Origin: Zoogloea oleivorans
GTDB lineage: Bacteria > Pseudomonadota > Gammaproteobacteria > Burkholderiales > Rhodocyclaceae
DNA: 64,000 nt
Assembly (NCBI RefSeq): GCF_008107625.1
Contig: NZ_SDKK01000005.1
Span: 106,324-170,323 of the forward strand
Direction: 5' to 3'
Shown: in pieces, positions 1-7,998 of the stretch
Position numbering within the stretch: position 1 is the first letter of the stretch
Layout: each line of letters begins with the position of its first letter
Notes under the pieces: model-generated
Database searches by the model: none
What the model was told of the DNA's origin: nothing
Seen by the model: only the letters and a program-made list of their open reading frames with translations
Position numbers and translations under genes: made by a program

Positions 1-591
1 GCCGCGGCCGAAGCGCTCGGCGTCGAAAAGGCCGACCTGATCGAGGCAGGTTCGCCGGATATACATGCAGAAACCAACCCCGGTGGGGATTTCGATGGTC
101 CGGCCGGGCAGGGTTTCGGCAATCAGACGGTCGAGCCCGGCCAGGCCGAGGGTGCCCGGAACGCCGCCGTTCCAGCCCTCGAAGGGATAGGAGCAGATGG
201 TGGCGTTGTTGGAGAAGGGGGTCAGCGTGCCGGCGGCGGGGTTGTGCTGCGCGGTGGCGACGAGCCGGTCGAGCCAGTCGTTGGCGACTTCGGTGTCGCT
301 GTTGAGCAGGACGAGGTCACGCCCGGGATGCAGGGACATCCCGCGGTTTACGGTGAGGACGAAGCCCAGGTTGCGCTCGTTGGTGAGGAGCGTGAGGCGA
401 CCTTCCGCCGCGAGCTGCTCCAGCCATTCGCTCAATGCCGGTTCGGGGCTGGCATCGTTGATGGCGACCAGTTCGAAGGGGGTGCGTTGTGCGTTGTTCA
501 GGACGCTTTCAAGGCAGCGCCGTGTTTCGGCCAGGCCCCGATAGATGGGTACGATGACATCAATGGGGATGGTCTTCACTGGGGTTATCAT
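1..591 (-). CDS. Glycosyltransferase family 2 (partial, C-terminus beyond window)
   Basis: The reading frame is open from an ATG at 591 on the minus strand to the window edge, giving the first 197 residues of a GT-A fold glycosyltransferase. The N-terminus IDVIVPIYRG is the usual first strand and helix of family 2, NSDTEV near residue 97 is the DxD-type nucleotide-sugar/metal site, and RTCLDQVGLFDAERFGRG at the cut edge matches the family's acceptor-side G-x-F-D-x-x-x-F-G-x-G block. It would add a sugar to a surface glycan on the cytoplasmic side of the membrane. It is divergent from the glycosyltransferase starting at 761. The sugar and the acceptor cannot be told. It is truncated only by the window edge. 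Confidence 0.85.
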   Translation of the reverse strand, partial: MITPVKTIPIDVIVPIYRGLAETRRCLESVLNNAQRTPFELVAINDASPEPALSEWLEQLAAEGRLTLLTNERNLGFVLTVNRGMSLHPGRDLVLLNSDTEVANDWLDRLVATAQHNPAAGTLTPFSNNATICSYPFEGWNGGVPGTLGLAGLDRLIAETLPGRTIEIPTGVGFCMYIRRTCLDQVGLFDAERFGRG

Positions 592-760
592 TAGGCTGTG
601 TCCGCCAACCGCTGCAGAAGAGGGGTGGGCGGCGCATCGGCTTTCGCATCGAATGGGGAGGCATGTATTGTGCCAACAAGAAATCGATGGTGCCATGTTG
701 TCGTAAGGGTGCTGCGAAGAATGGCGACTTGTCGAGTGGGATCGGGTTGAAAGGTCTGGT

Positions 761-1609
761 TTGAGCTGTATGGGATTTTCGGTGTTGATGGCCACTTACG
801 GGCGCGACGATGTGGGGCATCTCGAGGAAGCGCTTGAGAGCCTGGTGCGTCAAACCCTGAAGCCCTCGGAAGTGGTGTTGGTGGAAGACGGGCCGATCAG
901 CGCAGAGGCCCGGCTGGTCGTCGAGCGGTATCGCGCTGTGCTCAATATCAAGTCGGTTGTCATGCCGGGCAATGTGGGCCTGGCGACAGCCTTGAACGAA
1001 GGGCTCCGCCAGTGTGCGAACGAGGTGGTTGCGCGCTTCGATAGCGATGACATTGCCGTGCCCGAGCGTTTTGCGCGGCAACTTGTGGCCATTGAGGGCG
1101 ATCAGTCGGCCGATGTCGTTGGCTGCTTCGCCCAAGAGATGGATATTGCCGGCAAGCTCGGCGGAATGCGTTCGATGCCGGTGGGGCATGAGCAGATTCT
1201 GGAGAACCTGTGGGCCTGTCCGATCATTCATCCGAGCGTGATTTACCGGCGCAGCAGGATTCTCGCCGTCGGCGCTTATCGGACCGACCTTCGGCGGAGC
1301 GAGGATTATGACTTGTGGTTTCGCTGTGCGAAGGCGGGCCTGCGCTTTGCGAATCTGCCGGAAGCGCTGATCCTGCATCGTTTCGACCAGACCAGCCATC
1401 TTCGTCATTCCTTTGGCGATGCTTTCGAGCGCGCGATGACCGGGTATCGGGGCGCCTGTCTGCTGGGTATGCCTGTGTGGAAGCGGCTGGCATGTTTCGT
1501 ACCCCTGCTGCGGGCCGTGTTGCCCACCCCTTTACGGCATCCGGCCTATCGTTTTCTGTCCCGTTTTGATCCGCGCCGCAAAACGCCCGTGAAGGGGGCC
1601 GACATCTGA
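761..1609 (+). CDS. Glycosyltransferase family 2
   Basis: A 282-residue GT-A glycosyltransferase, likely for surface polysaccharide. FSVLMATYGRDD at the N-terminus is the nucleotide-binding strand, FDSDD at residues 93-97 is the DxD metal/nucleotide-sugar motif, and RRSEDYDLWFRC near residue 184 is the ED motif that carries the catalytic base in this family. The chosen start is TTG at 761 because an AAAGG Shine-Dalgarno-like run lies 6 nt upstream; ATG at 770 is the alternative but sits 15 nt from that run. No membrane segment is evident. It leads the plus-strand polysaccharide genes that continue to 6405. Donor and acceptor are unknown. Confidence 0.85.
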   Translation: MSCMGFSVLMATYGRDDVGHLEEALESLVRQTLKPSEVVLVEDGPISAEARLVVERYRAVLNIKSVVMPGNVGLATALNEGLRQCANEVVARFDSDDIAVPERFARQLVAIEGDQSADVVGCFAQEMDIAGKLGGMRSMPVGHEQILENLWACPIIHPSVIYRRSRILAVGAYRTDLRRSEDYDLWFRCAKAGLRFANLPEALILHRFDQTSHLRHSFGDAFERAMTGYRGACLLGMPVWKRLACFVPLLRAVLPTPLRHPAYRFLSRFDPRRKTPVKGADI

Positions 1610-1693
1610 TGCCTTTGTGGTATTCGATGTCGTCGCTGCACGATAGAATTTCCACTCGTCATTTTTTGGATTGTGCGACTGGAAATGCGCCTG

Positions 1694-2566
1694 ATGAATT
1701 CTTCAAGACCGCGAAGCCGGGCCTGGCTCTGTGCCGCAGCATTGCTTCTGGCGCTGGCCGGCCCGTCCTGTGTGCTGGCCAAGGCGGGCCCCGAGGCGCC
1801 ACCATTGCTCCTCGCCGAAGTCCTGCGCGGCGATGTCGATGTGACCCGCTATTGGGTCAGTGAGAAACTCGATGGTGTCCGCGCGGTCTGGGATGGTCAT
1901 GCGTTGCGCTTTCGCAGCGGTCGCCCGGTGCACGCGCCGGCCTGGTTTGTCGCCGGCTTGCCGCCCGAGCCCCTCGATGGGGAGTTGTGGATTGGCCGTG
2001 GCCATTTTGATCAACTGTCCGGCATCGTGCGCCGCAAGCAGGCGCGGGACGAAGACTGGCGGCGGGTGAAATACATGATTTTCGAGCAGCCTGGTGGTGC
2101 CGGGATTTTCTCCGAACGTATCGAGCACATTCGCCGCATCGTGGCCCGTGTCGATGTGCCGTGGCTGCAGGCTGTCGAGCAGTTTCGCGTGGCCGATCGG
2201 CCAGCCTTGCAGGCGAAGCTCGATGAAGTGGTGGGCAGCGGCGGTGAGGGCCTGATGCTGCACCGGGCCGATGCGCCTTATCTCACCGGCCGCAACGAGG
2301 CGCTCCTCAAACTCAAGCCCCTGTTCGATGCCGAGGCGACGGTGATTGCCCATTTGCCGGGCCAGGGGCGGCTGACCGGCATGATGGGGGCGTTGCAGGT
2401 GGAAACTGCCGAAGGCGTGCGCTTCGAGATCGGCACCGGCTTCAGCGATGCCGTGCGCCGTGCGCCTCCGCCGGTGGGTACGCTGGTGAGCTTTCAGTAT
2501 CGGGCGTTGACGAAAGATGGCGTGCCGCGCTTTGCCAGCTATCTGCGTCGTCGGGAGGCTTTTTGA
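1694..2566 (+). CDS. Secreted (Lig E-type) ATP-dependent DNA ligase
   Basis: A roughly 290-residue minimal ATP-dependent DNA ligase with an export signal. The nucleotidyltransferase motifs are all readable: motif I SEKLDGVRA with the lysine that becomes adenylated (about residue 58 from this start), motif III DGELWIGRG, motif IV GEGLMLHR and motif V LLKLKP, followed by an OB-fold region that ends the protein. There is no zinc finger, BRCT or LigD-type domain. The N-terminus MNSSRPRSRAWLCAAALLLA is a good signal peptide, probably cut near VLA-KAG, as in the Lig E proteins of Neisseria and Haemophilus. ATG 1694 follows GGAA by 9 nt; in-frame GTG 1673 and ATG 1685 are alternatives. It would seal nicks in the periplasm, perhaps on imported or extracellular DNA. 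It abuts polysaccharide genes. Confidence 0.85.
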   Translation: MNSSRPRSRAWLCAAALLLALAGPSCVLAKAGPEAPPLLLAEVLRGDVDVTRYWVSEKLDGVRAVWDGHALRFRSGRPVHAPAWFVAGLPPEPLDGELWIGRGHFDQLSGIVRRKQARDEDWRRVKYMIFEQPGGAGIFSERIEHIRRIVARVDVPWLQAVEQFRVADRPALQAKLDEVVGSGGEGLMLHRADAPYLTGRNEALLKLKPLFDAEATVIAHLPGQGRLTGMMGALQVETAEGVRFEIGTGFSDAVRRAPPPVGTLVSFQYRALTKDGVPRFASYLRRREAF

Positions 2567-3525
2567 GCGGGATTGTGCTGGTTACCGGAGGACGCGGCTT
2601 TATCGGCCGCCGGCTTGTTGTCGCCTTGCGGGCCGATGGTCTGCGTGTGCGTGTGTTGACCCGCGGGCAGCCGGTCGGGCCGGATGAGGTGAGCGGCGAT
2701 CTGGCTGATCCGGCCGCCCTTGATGCGGCTTGCGCCGGTGTGACGACGGTTTTTCACTGCGCAGGTCACGCCCATGCCTTTGATGCCCTCACTGAGGCCG
2801 AGGAGGCGCGCCACTGGCAGGTCAATTACGAAGGCAGCCGGGCTCTCGCCGAAGCGGCGGGACGTGCCGGCGTGCAGTGCCTGGTCTTTCTTTCGAGCGT
2901 CAAGGCGCTGGGCGAGCCCGGCGAGGCCTGCATCGACGAGGATTGGCCGGTGCCGCCGGAGTCGGCCTATGGTTGCGCCAAGCGGGCCGCCGAGGATGCG
3001 CTGCTGCTGGCTGGCGAGCGTTACGCCATGCGCGTTACCTGTTTGCGTCTGGCCATGGTGTATGGCGCCGGTGGCCGCGGCAATCTTGATCGAATGGCCG
3101 CGCTGGTGCGTCGCGGGGTCTTTCCGCCCTTGCCGGAAACTGCCAACCGGCGCTCCCTGGTCCATGTCGCCGATGTGGTGGCGGTGTTGCGCCGGGTGGC
3201 CGCCGAGCCCCGCGCGGCAGGGCGGACCTACATCGTGGCGCACCCGGACACGCCGTCAGGGCGCGGTCTTTACGATGCGCTGCGGGTCGTGCTCGGGATG
3301 AAGCCGGTGGCCTGGGCCGTGCCCCGCTGGGGGCTGGCGAGCGTGGCCCGCCTGGGGGATCTGATCGCCTCGCTGTCGGGCCGGCGGATGCCCCTCGATA
3401 GCGAGGCGCTGGATCGTCTGCTCGGTTCGGCCTGCTACTCGCCGGCCCGCATCGAGGCCGAGCTGGGCTGGCGGGCCGAAGTCGGCCTGGTGGACGGATT
3501 GCGGGAGATGCTCGGTGCGCCTTGA
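2563..3525 (+). CDS. NAD-dependent nucleotide-sugar epimerase/dehydratase (extended SDR)
   Basis: A 320-residue extended short-chain dehydrogenase. The N-terminal VLVTGGRGFIGRRL is the Rossmann G-x-x-G-x-x-G site, SSVKALGE around residue 112 supplies the catalytic Ser region, and Y136-x-x-x-K140 (YGCAK) is the catalytic pair. It probably converts a UDP-HexNAc for surface glycan assembly, like the WbpV/WbpK group that sits beside WbpL-type transferases in O-antigen loci. The start is TTG at 2563, overlapping the stop codon of the ligase gene and preceded by GGGAGG, so translation is likely coupled. It overlaps the next gene by 11 nt. The exact substrate is not decidable from sequence. Confidence 0.85.
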   Translation: MSGIVLVTGGRGFIGRRLVVALRADGLRVRVLTRGQPVGPDEVSGDLADPAALDAACAGVTTVFHCAGHAHAFDALTEAEEARHWQVNYEGSRALAEAAGRAGVQCLVFLSSVKALGEPGEACIDEDWPVPPESAYGCAKRAAEDALLLAGERYAMRVTCLRLAMVYGAGGRGNLDRMAALVRRGVFPPLPETANRRSLVHVADVVAVLRRVAAEPRAAGRTYIVAHPDTPSGRGLYDALRVVLGMKPVAWAVPRWGLASVARLGDLIASLSGRRMPLDSEALDRLLGSACYSPARIEAELGWRAEVGLVDGLREMLGAP

Positions 3526-4519
3526 ATATATCGGGCCGCTGCTGGCCTTTGCCGTTGCCTGGGGGGTGACCTGGCTGTGCTGTCGGCCTGGTTCATGGCT
3601 GCATTTTCTCGATCATCCGAATGCGCGCTCCCTGCACGCAAGGCCGACGCCGCGCACAGGGGGTGTCGGGGTGATGACGGGTGTTGTGGCCAGTGGCTTG
3701 ACCAGTGCGGTGAGCGGTGGCCTGGACAGGTCTGTCGGGGCTGCTCTGGTGGGGGCGCTGCTGCTGGCCGCGCTGGGGCTGGTGGATGATCGGCGCAGTG
3801 TGTCGGCGCGTGTACGTCTGCTGGCCCAGTTGCTGGTGGCGGGCGGATTTCTGGTGATGACCGGGCCGACATCCGGCTGGCTGGCGGGCGGGCTGTTCCT
3901 CGTTGGTTTGGTGTGGATGGCCAATCTGTACAACTTCATGGATGGTTCGGACGGTCTGGCCGGTGGCATGGCGGTGTTCGGCTTCAGCGCCTTCGCCGTT
4001 GCCGCGGGTTTGGCCGGAGAGGCGCCGCTGGCCTGGGTCTGTGCCGGAATCGCGGCCGCTGCGGCGGGTTTTCTGTGCTTCAACTTTCATCCGGCCCGCA
4101 TCTTCATGGGGGACGTGGGGTCGGTACCGCTGGGTTTTCTGGCCGGCGCGCTTGGCCTGGTGGGCTGTGAGGCGGGTGCCTGGCCCTCGTGGTTTCCGCT
4201 GCTGGTGTTCTCGCCGTTCATCGTGGATGCGACGGTTACCCTGCTGCAGCGTGCCCGGCGCGGCGAAAGAGTCTGGCAGGCCCACCGGACTCATTACTAC
4301 CAGCGCATGGTGCAGATGGGGTTGGGACATCGTGGTACGGCCTTGTCGGCTTACGGTTTGATGCTCGGTGTGGCGTTGTCTGCACTCGGGATTTTGCGGG
4401 TGGGGTTTTCGCTGCAGTGCGGCATCATTACAATATGGTTATTCATCTACCTGATCCTGGGCTTCCTGATTGATCGCGCCTGGCGCCGTCATGAGGCAAC
4501 CGGGGCGCCAAGACCTTGA
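3515..4519 (+). CDS. Polyprenyl-phosphate HexNAc-1-phosphate transferase (WecA/WbpL/MraY family)
   Basis: A polytopic 334-residue membrane enzyme of glycosyltransferase family 4. It moves a HexNAc-1-phosphate from a UDP-sugar to undecaprenyl phosphate, the first membrane step of O-antigen or exopolysaccharide synthesis. Family marks are present: DHPNARSLHARPTPRTGG after the first membrane helix, NFMDGSDGLAGG with the metal-binding Asp residues, and FMGDVGSVPLGF. About ten hydrophobic segments cover the rest. The start is GTG 3515, inside the preceding epimerase gene, and the stop overlaps the TTG start of the following gene, so epimerase, transferase and dehydratase form a translationally coupled set. 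The order resembles wbpV-wbpL-wbpM in Pseudomonas. Confidence 0.88.
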   Translation: MRLEYIGPLLAFAVAWGVTWLCCRPGSWLHFLDHPNARSLHARPTPRTGGVGVMTGVVASGLTSAVSGGLDRSVGAALVGALLLAALGLVDDRRSVSARVRLLAQLLVAGGFLVMTGPTSGWLAGGLFLVGLVWMANLYNFMDGSDGLAGGMAVFGFSAFAVAAGLAGEAPLAWVCAGIAAAAAGFLCFNFHPARIFMGDVGSVPLGFLAGALGLVGCEAGAWPSWFPLLVFSPFIVDATVTLLQRARRGERVWQAHRTHYYQRMVQMGLGHRGTALSAYGLMLGVALSALGILRVGFSLQCGIITIWLFIYLILGFLIDRAWRRHEATGAPRP

Positions 4520-6405
4520 TTAGCAAACCCTATCACCCACTGCTGGTGTACCTGTCGGATGTGATCGGGGTTGGGCTGACCTGGTGGCTGGCTTATCTGA
4601 TTCGCTTCAATTTCGCGATCCCGGAAGAGTTTCTGCCGGCCTTTGGTGTGGGTATCGGCGTCACGCTTGTCGTGCAGGGCCTGTTGCTGCGTGCCTTCGG
4701 CCTGTACCGCGGTGTGTGGGTATTTGCCAGCCTGCCAGATCTGCTCCGGATCGCCCGCGCGGTCGCTGTTGCCGCGGTGCTGACGCCGCTGGTGGTGGTG
4801 GTGGCTGTGCGTTATTCCCTTGCCGTGCCCCGGCTGGTTTTCCTGCTGCAGCCGCTGCTGCTGGCGATGTACATGGGGGGCTCGCGGGCCCTCTACCGGA
4901 CCTGGAAGGAATTCCGTCTTTACGGTGGCCTGCGTGCGCTGGGCAAGCCGGTGATCGTGCTGGGCGCGGGGGATGCCGCGGTCACGCTGGTACGCGAGCT
5001 GTCGCGCTCGGCGGAATGGCGGGTGGTTGGTCTGCTCGACGACAATCGTGCCAGCCAGGGCCGCGAGATCTACGGCTGCAAGGTGCTGGGCGTGATCGCC
5101 GATCTGGAACGGGTTGCCGAAGAGTTGCGCATCGGTCATGCCATCATCGCCATGCCCAGCGAGCGTCACGAGGTACGCCGGGCGGTGGCGAGTGCCTGCG
5201 TCCGGGCCGGCGTCAAGGCGCTGATCGTGCCGGCCATTGCCGACGTGATGACCGGGCGGGTCAGCGTCAGCGAGGTGCGTCAGGTGAATGTGGAGGATCT
5301 GCTCGGGCGCGATCCGGTGCATATCAACACCGCGGATGTGCGCGAATATCTGCGCGACAAGGTGGTCATGGTGACCGGCGCCGGTGGCTCCATCGGTTCG
5401 GAGCTGTGTCGCCAGATCGCCTGTTTCGAGCCATCGCTGCTGGTGTGCTTCGAAATGAACGAGTTTGCCCTGTACCGGATGACCGAAGAGTTCGCTGCGA
5501 ATTTTCCGTCCATTCAGGTTGTCGCCCTGGCCGGTGACGTGAAGGATGCGGTTCGGGTGGATGACGTGTTGTGCCGCTATCGCCCCCACGTGATCTTTCA
5601 TGCCGCCGCGTACAAGCACGTACCGCTGATGGAGGACGACAACGCCTGGCAGGCAGTGCGCAACAACGCCCTCGGAACCTGGCAGATGGCGCGCAGCGCG
5701 GTGGCCTATGGGGTTGCCCGTTTCGTGCTGGTGTCCACCGACAAGGCGGTCAATCCCACCAATGTGATGGGCGCTACCAAGCGTCTGGCTGAACAGATCT
5801 GCCAGTCCCTGTCCAGCCATGGCAAGACGCAGTTCGAGATTGTCCGTTTCGGTAACGTGCTGGGCAGTGCGGGCAGTGTGATTCCCAAGTTCCAGGAGCA
5901 GATTGCCGCTGGCGGGCCGGTGACGGTGACCCATCCCGACATCACCCGCTATTTCATGTCGATTCCCGAGGCCGCCCAGCTGGTTCTGCAGGCCGGCTCG
6001 ATGGGGCTGGGCGGCGAAATCTTCGTGCTCGACATGGGCGAGCCAGTCAAGATAGCCGAACTGGCCCGCGACATGATTCGGCTTTCCGGGCATTCGGAAG
6101 AAGAGATCCGGATCGTTTTTACCGGCTTGCGTGCCGGCGAGAAGCTGTATGAAGAAGTGCTCGCCGATGCCGAGCAGACGCGTGCCACGCACCATCCCAA
6201 GCTGCGTATCGCCCGGGCTCAGGCCGTGGACGAGGGCTGGCTGGATGCCCTGCTCCAGTGGTTGCGCCAGCGCCGGGCTGTTGGTGCCGCCGAAGTGCGG
6301 CGCGAGTTGCGCCGCTGGGTGCCCGAATATGCCCCGTCCTACCCCGTCACGCCCCAGCTGCAGGTCGTGGATAACCAAGAACCACGTACCGGACACCGAG
6401 CCTGA
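4516..6405 (+). CDS. Membrane nucleoside-diphosphate-sugar 4,6-dehydratase (CapD/WbpM/PglF family)
   Basis: A 629-residue two-part protein. Residues 1-130 hold about four membrane helices; residues 135-260 form a first Rossmann domain (VIVLGAGDAAVTLVREL); from residue 286 comes the SDR catalytic domain (VTGAGGSIGSELCRQI). In place of the usual SDR tyrosine it has Met418 in NVMGATKR with Lys422, as in WbpM-type UDP-GlcNAc C4,C6-dehydratases, and STDKAVNP precedes it. It would make the UDP-4-keto-6-deoxy-HexNAc used by the epimerase and transferase just upstream. The start is TTG at 4516, overlapping the preceding stop codon. Length and architecture are normal for the family. Confidence 0.9.
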   Translation: MISKPYHPLLVYLSDVIGVGLTWWLAYLIRFNFAIPEEFLPAFGVGIGVTLVVQGLLLRAFGLYRGVWVFASLPDLLRIARAVAVAAVLTPLVVVVAVRYSLAVPRLVFLLQPLLLAMYMGGSRALYRTWKEFRLYGGLRALGKPVIVLGAGDAAVTLVRELSRSAEWRVVGLLDDNRASQGREIYGCKVLGVIADLERVAEELRIGHAIIAMPSERHEVRRAVASACVRAGVKALIVPAIADVMTGRVSVSEVRQVNVEDLLGRDPVHINTADVREYLRDKVVMVTGAGGSIGSELCRQIACFEPSLLVCFEMNEFALYRMTEEFAANFPSIQVVALAGDVKDAVRVDDVLCRYRPHVIFHAAAYKHVPLMEDDNAWQAVRNNALGTWQMARSAVAYGVARFVLVSTDKAVNPTNVMGATKRLAEQICQSLSSHGKTQFEIVRFGNVLGSAGSVIPKFQEQIAAGGPVTVTHPDITRYFMSIPEAAQLVLQAGSMGLGGEIFVLDMGEPVKIAELARDMIRLSGHSEEEIRIVFTGLRAGEKLYEEVLADAEQTRATHHPKLRIARAQAVDEGWLDALLQWLRQRRAVGAAEVRRELRRWVPEYAPSYPVTPQLQVVDNQEPRTGHRA

Positions 6406-6408
6406 CCC

Positions 6409-7242
6409 ATGGCCACTTATGCAATCGGCGATATCCAGGGCTGTTTCACATCCCTGACGGCCCTTCTCAAAAGGGTTGCCTTCGACCCGTCCCACGACCG
6501 TCTGTGGCTGGTCGGCGACCTGGTGAACCGCGGCCCTGACTCCCTGCAGACCCTGCGCTTTGTGCGTGATCTGGGGACGGCGGCGGTCACGGTGCTTGGC
6601 AATCACGACATCTACCTGCTGATGGTGGCCTACGGGAGCGTCCGCAGCCGGGGCAAGGATGACACCATTCAGAGCGTGCTCGATGCGCCGGACCGGGAGG
6701 AACTCCTTGGGTGGTTGCGCACCCGCCCCCTGATGCACGTGGAGAATGGTTTTGCGATGGTGCATGCGGGGCTGCTGCCCGGCTGGACCGTGCCCCAGGC
6801 CCGGGCGCTGGCGCGGGAGGTTGAGGGCGCACTGGCCGGGCCCTATCACGTGGATCTGCTCAATCACATGTGGGGCAGCGAGCCCGCCGCCTGGCGCGAT
6901 GACCTGCAGGACTACGAGCGCATGCGGGTGATCGTCAATGCCATGACGCGCATGCGCTTCTGTACGCCGGATGGCGTCATGGACTTCAAGGTCAAGGGTG
7001 AAGTGTCGAAGGCGCCCAAGGGTTACATTCCCTGGTTCGAGGCGCCGGGCCGCAAGAGCGTGGATACACCGGTTGTGTTCGGCCACTGGTCGGCTCTCGG
7101 GCTGCGCATCGAGTCCAACCTGCTGGCGCTCGATTCCGGTTGCCTGTGGGGGCGCGAACTGACGGCGGTGCGTCTGGAGGACCGCAAGGTGTTCCAGGTG
7201 GCCTGCCCGGGCCTGACCCACGGCAAGCTCAAGCCGTCCTGA
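6409..7242 (+). CDS. apaH: Bis(5'-nucleosyl)-tetraphosphatase, symmetrical
   Basis: A 277-residue metallophosphoesterase that splits Ap4A into two ADP. The metal-binding motifs are in order: YAIGDIQGC at residues 4-12, LVGDLVNRGPDS near residue 36, and VLGNHD near residue 63, then histidines in MVHAGLLPGW and in FGHWSALG near the C-terminus. GDIQG in place of GDxHG is typical of ApaH. It starts 3 nt after the dehydratase stop, so it may be cotranscribed with the polysaccharide genes, and it ends 3 nt before the end of the convergent olsA. Length matches the family. Confidence 0.93.
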   Translation: MATYAIGDIQGCFTSLTALLKRVAFDPSHDRLWLVGDLVNRGPDSLQTLRFVRDLGTAAVTVLGNHDIYLLMVAYGSVRSRGKDDTIQSVLDAPDREELLGWLRTRPLMHVENGFAMVHAGLLPGWTVPQARALAREVEGALAGPYHVDLLNHMWGSEPAAWRDDLQDYERMRVIVNAMTRMRFCTPDGVMDFKVKGEVSKAPKGYIPWFEAPGRKSVDTPVVFGHWSALGLRIESNLLALDSGCLWGRELTAVRLEDRKVFQVACPGLTHGKLKPS

Positions 7243-7245
7243 ATC

Positions 7246-7998
7246 CTAGTCTTCGAGGCGTGCCACGATCGCCTCCCGGGCGGCGTGGGCGAGGGCCCGG
7301 CGATCCGGCAGGTCGATCGTCGGCATGGGCGGCGCGACGCGAATCCGCGCCACGATCTCCGGTTCCGCAACAATGGCCCTGATGCATTCCAGCAGGCTCA
7401 CGTCGTCGTCGTAGGCGGCGGCGCGCGTGAAGCTGCCATCCGGCAGGCGGTAGGCGATGGCCAGCGGCTGGATTATCGCACCGGCCCGGATGGCCGGCTG
7501 CAGCAGCGCCGCATGGAAACCCAGCACATGGCTGCCGTCGGTGGTGGTGCCTTCCGGAAAAATCGCCACATGGCGCTGGCGGCCCAGCAGGGCACCGATT
7601 TCGGCGTTCACGATTCTCGCGTGGCCGCGACTGCCCCGACGCAGGAAGACCGTTTCGTTTCGTGAGGCCAGCCAGCCGATCAGCGGCCAGTTCCGGACTT
7701 CTGCCTTGGAGACGAAGGCGGCCGGATAGGCGGCGTTGATGACGAAGACGTCCAGCCAGGAGATGTGATTGGCGACCAGCAGGCTTCCCGGGTCGACGAA
7801 GGGCGCGTCGGTGACCAGGCGCACGCCGAGAATTTTCAGTAGCCGGGCCGACCAGCGCTGCTTGAAGCGCAACTGGCGGGTGGGCGTGATGAACGGGTAG
7901 CTGAGCGCCGTGGTGCCAAGCCCGTGCAGCAGGTGACCTGCCAGGCGGGCGTAGCGGATAAAGCGCGTGAGGCGGTGGGTGGGGCTGGCGGGTTTCAG
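7246..7998 (-). CDS. olsA: Lyso-ornithine lipid O-acyltransferase (PlsC-like), likely OlsA
   Basis: An acyltransferase of the PlsC family. VANHISWLDVFVIN holds the H-x4-D catalytic motif and FPEGTTTDGSHV the acyl-acceptor loop; an N-terminal hydrophobic stretch should tether it to the inner membrane. The gene directly before it encodes an OlsB-type acyltransferase, so I infer it acylates lyso-ornithine lipid, although 1-acyl-glycerol-3-phosphate is also possible. The start is uncertain. No ATG, GTG or TTG lies between the upstream gene's stop and the conserved region, and the homologous N-terminus appears to begin at a CTG at 7998 that overlaps that TGA (CTGA). The nearest standard start in frame is TTG 8109, which would give a 115-nt overlap and 37 unconserved-looking residues. 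Confidence 0.8.
   Translation of the reverse strand: MKPASPTHRLTRFIRYARLAGHLLHGLGTTALSYPFITPTRQLRFKQRWSARLLKILGVRLVTDAPFVDPGSLLVANHISWLDVFVINAAYPAAFVSKAEVRNWPLIGWLASRNETVFLRRGSRGHARIVNAEIGALLGRQRHVAIFPEGTTTDGSHVLGFHAALLQPAIRAGAIIQPLAIAYRLPDGSFTRAAAYDDDVSLLECIRAIVAEPEIVARIRVAPPMPTIDLPDRRALAHAAREAIVARLED

Noticed and set aside
4489-7221. A 910-residue minus-strand open frame
   Set aside because: It lies opposite the dehydratase and apaH genes, is rich in His, Gln and Arg, and has no recognisable motif; codon bias belongs to the plus-strand genes.
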